Source of the DNA: CADCWK01 sp965218235
Lineage (GTDB): Bacteria; Chloroflexota; Chloroflexia; Thermomicrobiales; UBA6265
Length of the DNA: 64,000 nucleotides
Direction: 5' to 3'
Assembly: GCA_965218235.1 (NCBI GenBank)
Contig: OZ244596.1
Coordinates: forward strand, 372,001 to 436,000
The notes below the pieces were generated by a model. That model made no database searches, was not told the DNA's origin, and saw only the letters and a program-made list of their open reading frames with translations. The number at the start of each line of letters is the position of its first letter. The first letter of the stretch is position 1. Made by a program: the position numbers and the translations under genes. Positions 61,194 to 64,000 of this stretch are shown piece after piece.

Positions 61194-62795
61194 CTACTCG
61201 ACCGGGGTCGGCTCGCTCCGGGCTGGTGTCCCGCCCGATCGATGACCGTTGGCGGGGGGCGAACCGCCCGGGCCGGCGCCATTGGCCGCGGTTGCCTGCA
61301 CCGGTCCGGCCGGCCGGGCGACACCGGTCGTTTCGACGGCGTCGGCATGAGAGCGGGAGCCCTCGCTGCCCGTCTCGTCGATCCCCGGCACGCGCTTGAG
61401 CAGGTCGTTCAGACTGATCCCGGTCAGGGATTCGAGCAGCGCCGGCACCTGGGCGACGATCTGGGTCATGTCGCCGGTGAGCCGGTTGACACCGGTCGAG
61501 TCGCCACCGGTCCCGACGACCGTGATCCGGTCGATCCGCGAGAGCGGCTCGCTAACGGCGCGGACCATCTCCGGCAGGCTGCTCAGCAGCTTGTCGAGGA
61601 CAGCGGCCTGGTTGTACTCCTGATACGCCAGCGCGCGGACGTTCATCGCGCCGGCCTCGGCGTCGCCCTTGGCCCGAATGATCTCGGCCTCGGCCAGACC
61701 CTGAATCCGGGTGATGTCGGCGCGCGCATTGCCGTCGAGCCGCGTCGCCTCCGCCTCACCGGTCGCGTGGGAGATCTGCTGCTGGCGATCGGCCTCGGCA
61801 AGGGTCTCGATCCGCTTGCGTTCCACCTCGGCCGACTTAAGGACGGTCGCGACCAGCTCCTTCTCGCGGCGCTGGATCTCGGCCTCCTGAACGGCGACCT
61901 GACGGAGCTTCCGCACCTCCTCGATCCGGACCTCCTCTTCGACGACCCGCTGCTGCTGGACATTGGCCTGGATTTCGTAGGCCTTCTCGGCGACAGCCTG
62001 CTGGGTCTGGACGGTCGCGTTGTATTCGGCCTGCTTGAGGTTGAGGTCGCGGACGGCCTCGGCCTGCTTGGTCTGGCTGGCCGTCTGAGCGATGACCTCA
62101 TCCTGCTGGGCCATCGCCTCGGCGATCCGCGCCTCGCGGGTCGCGTTGGCGCGCTTGATTGACGTGTCGCGGTCCGCCTCGGCCGTCGCGATGTCGGCCT
62201 GCCGCCGGACGAGGGCGATGTCCGGCTTGCCCATGTTGAGGATGTACTCGTTCTTGTCCCGGACCTCGCGGATCGTGAACGAGATGACCTCGAGGCCCAT
62301 CTTGTTCATGTCCTCGGCAATGTTCGACCGCATCCGGTCGGCGACCATCTCCGGCTCCTTGACGATCGACTCGACCGTCAGCTGACCGGTGATACCGCGG
62401 AGGTGGCCCTCCATGACCAGCCGGATCAGATCCTGCTGCTCAGGGCGACCCTTGTTCAGGAACTGCTCGGCCGCGGTCAGGATACTGACCGGATCGCTCT
62501 TGACTTTGATCTGGGCGACGGCCTCGACGTTCACCGCCACACCCTGGTTGGTGTAGAGGTCCTGACTCGGAGCCACATCGAAGCTCATCAGTTCGAGCGA
62601 CAGGCTGCGGGACTGCTGGACCATCGGCCAGACGACCTTGCCGCTGCCCTTGATGACCTTGGTCCCGCCGAAACCGTAGACGAGCAGCGCCTCGTTCGGC
62701 CCAACCTTCCGATAAAGCCCCGCACTGATCGCGAAGATCAGCACGAGCAGCACCACCAGCCCAACGACGATAACCAACAGACCGAGAAGACTCAT
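61194..62795 (-). CDS. flotillin-family (SPFH/band 7) membrane scaffold protein
   Basis: 533 residues; AAGGAG precedes the ATG. One N-terminal membrane helix (LLGLLVIVVGLVVLLVLIFA), SPFH domain at ~28-200 (VGPNEALLVYGFGGTKVIKG; ITGQLTVESIVKEPEMVADR), then a long Ala/Glu/Lys/Arg coiled coil (~200-430) with repeated AEAEA-type patterns typical of flotillins, and a Gly/Pro-rich disordered tail (~470-533). Flotillins organise membrane microdomains and oligomerise. The adjacent upstream gene is NfeD-like, the common partner. Confidence 0.93.
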   Translation of the reverse strand: MSLLGLLVIVVGLVVLLVLIFAISAGLYRKVGPNEALLVYGFGGTKVIKGSGKVVWPMVQQSRSLSLELMSFDVAPSQDLYTNQGVAVNVEAVAQIKVKSDPVSILTAAEQFLNKGRPEQQDLIRLVMEGHLRGITGQLTVESIVKEPEMVADRMRSNIAEDMNKMGLEVISFTIREVRDKNEYILNMGKPDIALVRRQADIATAEADRDTSIKRANATREARIAEAMAQQDEVIAQTASQTKQAEAVRDLNLKQAEYNATVQTQQAVAEKAYEIQANVQQQRVVEEEVRIEEVRKLRQVAVQEAEIQRREKELVATVLKSAEVERKRIETLAEADRQQQISHATGEAEATRLDGNARADITRIQGLAEAEIIRAKGDAEAGAMNVRALAYQEYNQAAVLDKLLSSLPEMVRAVSEPLSRIDRITVVGTGGDSTGVNRLTGDMTQIVAQVPALLESLTGISLNDLLKRVPGIDETGSEGSRSHADAVETTGVARPAGPVQATAANGAGPGGSPPANGHRSGGTPARSEPTPVE

Positions 62796-62904
62796 TCATG
62801 ACTCCTTGCCGCGCCCCGGCCGTCGGGCGGCGACGTCGCCACCCGTGCATATGAAGGGTACGGTATCGTGCTAACAGGGATAACCCAACCTGGTGTCGAA
62901 TATG

Positions 62905-63651
62905 TCACGGCGCCGCCTTCCGACGACCAGCCGGCACCGGTGTTGGAGACTCCCGCTCGACGCGCGGCACATCCGGGGCGATCTCGTCGAGGGCCCGGAA
63001 CTCCTCGTCCATCGACGCCCGGACGGCCATCTCGTCACTCTCGTCTATCAGCTCCGTCCATGGCTGGACGTAGGCGATCCCGGCCCGTGTCTCCATGATG
63101 ACGACCTCGATCCCGCGCCCGACGGCCGCGCCATTCAGCCCTCGCGCCGCCGAGACCTGCCGGTACCCCTGTTGCTCATAGACGATCTCGCCGGTTCCAT
63201 CGGGTCTGATGGATGATGAAACCCGGGCCAGCGTTCCCGGCAACTCATAGTCGCGCGGGTCCATCGCCTTGTCGGCCGGCGCGATGACCTTCCGCAGGAA
63301 CCACGTTACGGCAGCCGCGCCGGCCAGACCGGCAAGCAGCCCGATGACCAGCGCGATCGGCGCCACCCAGCCGAGTCCGTTCCGGACCAGGTAGCCAGCT
63401 CCGCCGAACCAGCTCAGGAAAGCGAGGACGGTGCTGACGTTCAGGAATCCGAGCAGATCGACACCCTGATGTCCGGCATGTTGTCCACCGAGGTCATGTC
63501 CGCCAGCGTCATGGCCGCCGACGTCGCTACCGCCGGCATCGTCCCCGCCACCGCCGACGGCGCCGAGAACGAGCGTGAACGCGACGAAGATGAGTCCGAA
63601 GAAGAAGCTGCCCAGGAGGATCGCGTCGAGCAGGTCGTTGATGGGAAACAT
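62905..63651 (-). CDS. NfeD-like membrane protein, flotillin partner
   Basis: 248 residues, GAGGGAG before the ATG. TM1 at ~8-33 (LLGSFFFGLIFVAFTLVLGA), two further helices at ~66-118, then a C-terminal beta domain (~130-205; ELPGTLARVSSSIRPDGTGE, GRGIEVVIMETRAGIAYVQP) of the NfeD OB-fold type. Between TM1 and TM2 lies a Gly/Asp/His-rich loop (GGSDVGGHDAGGHDLGGQHA) with five His, potentially metal-binding. It is 110 bp upstream of the flotillin gene on the same strand, the usual YuaF/FloT-like pairing. Confidence 0.82.
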   Translation of the reverse strand: MFPINDLLDAILLGSFFFGLIFVAFTLVLGAVGGGGDDAGGSDVGGHDAGGHDLGGQHAGHQGVDLLGFLNVSTVLAFLSWFGGAGYLVRNGLGWVAPIALVIGLLAGLAGAAAVTWFLRKVIAPADKAMDPRDYELPGTLARVSSSIRPDGTGEIVYEQQGYRQVSAARGLNGAAVGRGIEVVIMETRAGIAYVQPWTELIDESDEMAVRASMDEEFRALDEIAPDVPRVERESPTPVPAGRRKAAP

Positions 63652-63888
63652 GGCCCGACTCCCTCGGGTGGCGACCGCGGAACGTCCATCGTTGGAGTCC
63701 TTGGCAGCGGCGCCACGGTCTGATTTCTCGCTCAGGAATGTCGCCGGGTCGGCTATGCATATGATACCCGATCGTTCGGTCCTGGGTTATGTTCGACTGG
63801 ACAGACTGTCGCGCTGAAACGAAGAACTCAGTACCCACCGACCTATACTCCGCTCCAGCGACGCGAGCACGAACAGGGAGTCGATCAC

Positions 63889-64000
63889 ATGCCGAATCGG
63901 ACCAATCGCCAGCACCGGTCTGCCGGGTCGTCCAGCGAGCCGGACACCATCGTCGGCACCGTCGACGCGGGCAGTGAGGTGCGTGTCCCGCTGGGCACCG
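63889..64000 (+). CDS. unrecognised gene, 5' end only
   Basis: ATG at 63889 with GGGAG 8 nt upstream; 37 residues are visible before the right edge. It starts MPNRTNRQHRSAGSSSEPDT, polar and Ser/Arg-rich, then IVGTVDAGSEVRVPLGT, which looks like beta structure. No family can be named. TATACT at 63844-63849 could be its -10. It is divergent from the NfeD-like gene, with 237 bp between them. Confidence 0.6.
   Translation, partial: MPNRTNRQHRSAGSSSEPDTIVGTVDAGSEVRVPLGT

Overview
This window is a GC-rich (roughly two-thirds G+C) bacterial chromosome segment that reads as Chloroflexota, most likely class Thermomicrobia. The placement is inferred, not proven. It rests on the gene mix (a DUF3090 protein, a cyclic-di-AMP-receptor-like PII protein, a flotillin/NfeD pair, a solo B3/B4 tRNA-binding-type protein), on frequent GTG/TTG starts and on variant forms of S14 and CoaBC. 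No rRNA, tRNA, CRISPR array, insertion sequence or prophage was recognised.

Region 1 (1-18224, all minus strand) is one uninterrupted block of translation genes in the classical order rpsL-rpsG-fusA-tuf-(S10 operon: rpsJ to rpsQ)-(spc operon: rplN to secY)-adk. Adk runs off the left edge. Good sigma-70-type promoters sit upstream of rpsL and of rpsJ. Peculiarities are an S5 with a ~100-residue Gly/Arg/Pro tail, an S14 that has lost most of its zinc cysteines, long tails on L15 and L4, and a tuf gene whose codons end in G where its neighbours' end in C.

Region 2 (18285-29468) holds a dienelactone-hydrolase-like gene (+), then minus-strand genes for a B3/B4 protein and a LysE exporter, then rpoC and rpoB. 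rpoBC has its own strong promoter about 440 bp upstream of rpoB, a structured leader and an intrinsic terminator after rpoC. It is cut off from the str operon by the three unrelated genes and has no rplK/A/J/L in view.

Region 3 (29692-47457) is mixed housekeeping and uncharacterised content: a ScyD-like propeller protein, threonine aldolase, coaBC, a YggT-like protein, HU, a 37-residue small ORF, a diacylglycerol-kinase-family gene, greA, a RidA protein, a DarA/PstA-like cyclic-di-AMP receptor behind a long leader, a SWIM zinc-finger protein, a tail-anchored small protein, a large protein with a C-terminal PD-(D/E)XK nuclease motif, a TPR protein, miaB, a protein with the same four-cysteine module at both ends, and a RodZ-like protein.

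Region 4 (47544-56722, minus) is a complete branched-chain amino-acid operon, ilvB-ilvN-ilvC-leuA-leuC-leuD-leuB. A consensus-like promoter is followed by a 35-residue leader peptide with a run of Ile/Leu/Val codons, an internal hairpin, an antiterminator candidate and an intrinsic terminator ending in six T. This is a full ribosome-mediated attenuator and the best-supported regulatory discovery here.

Region 5 (56814-64000) has a Tet(M)-like ribosomal-protection GTPase, a secreted protein of unknown function, a DUF3090 protein, a flotillin with an NfeD-like partner, and the start of an unrecognised gene at the right edge. Across the window many convergent or operon ends are marked by long perfect GC-rich hairpins (up to 22 bp), often with no T-tract.
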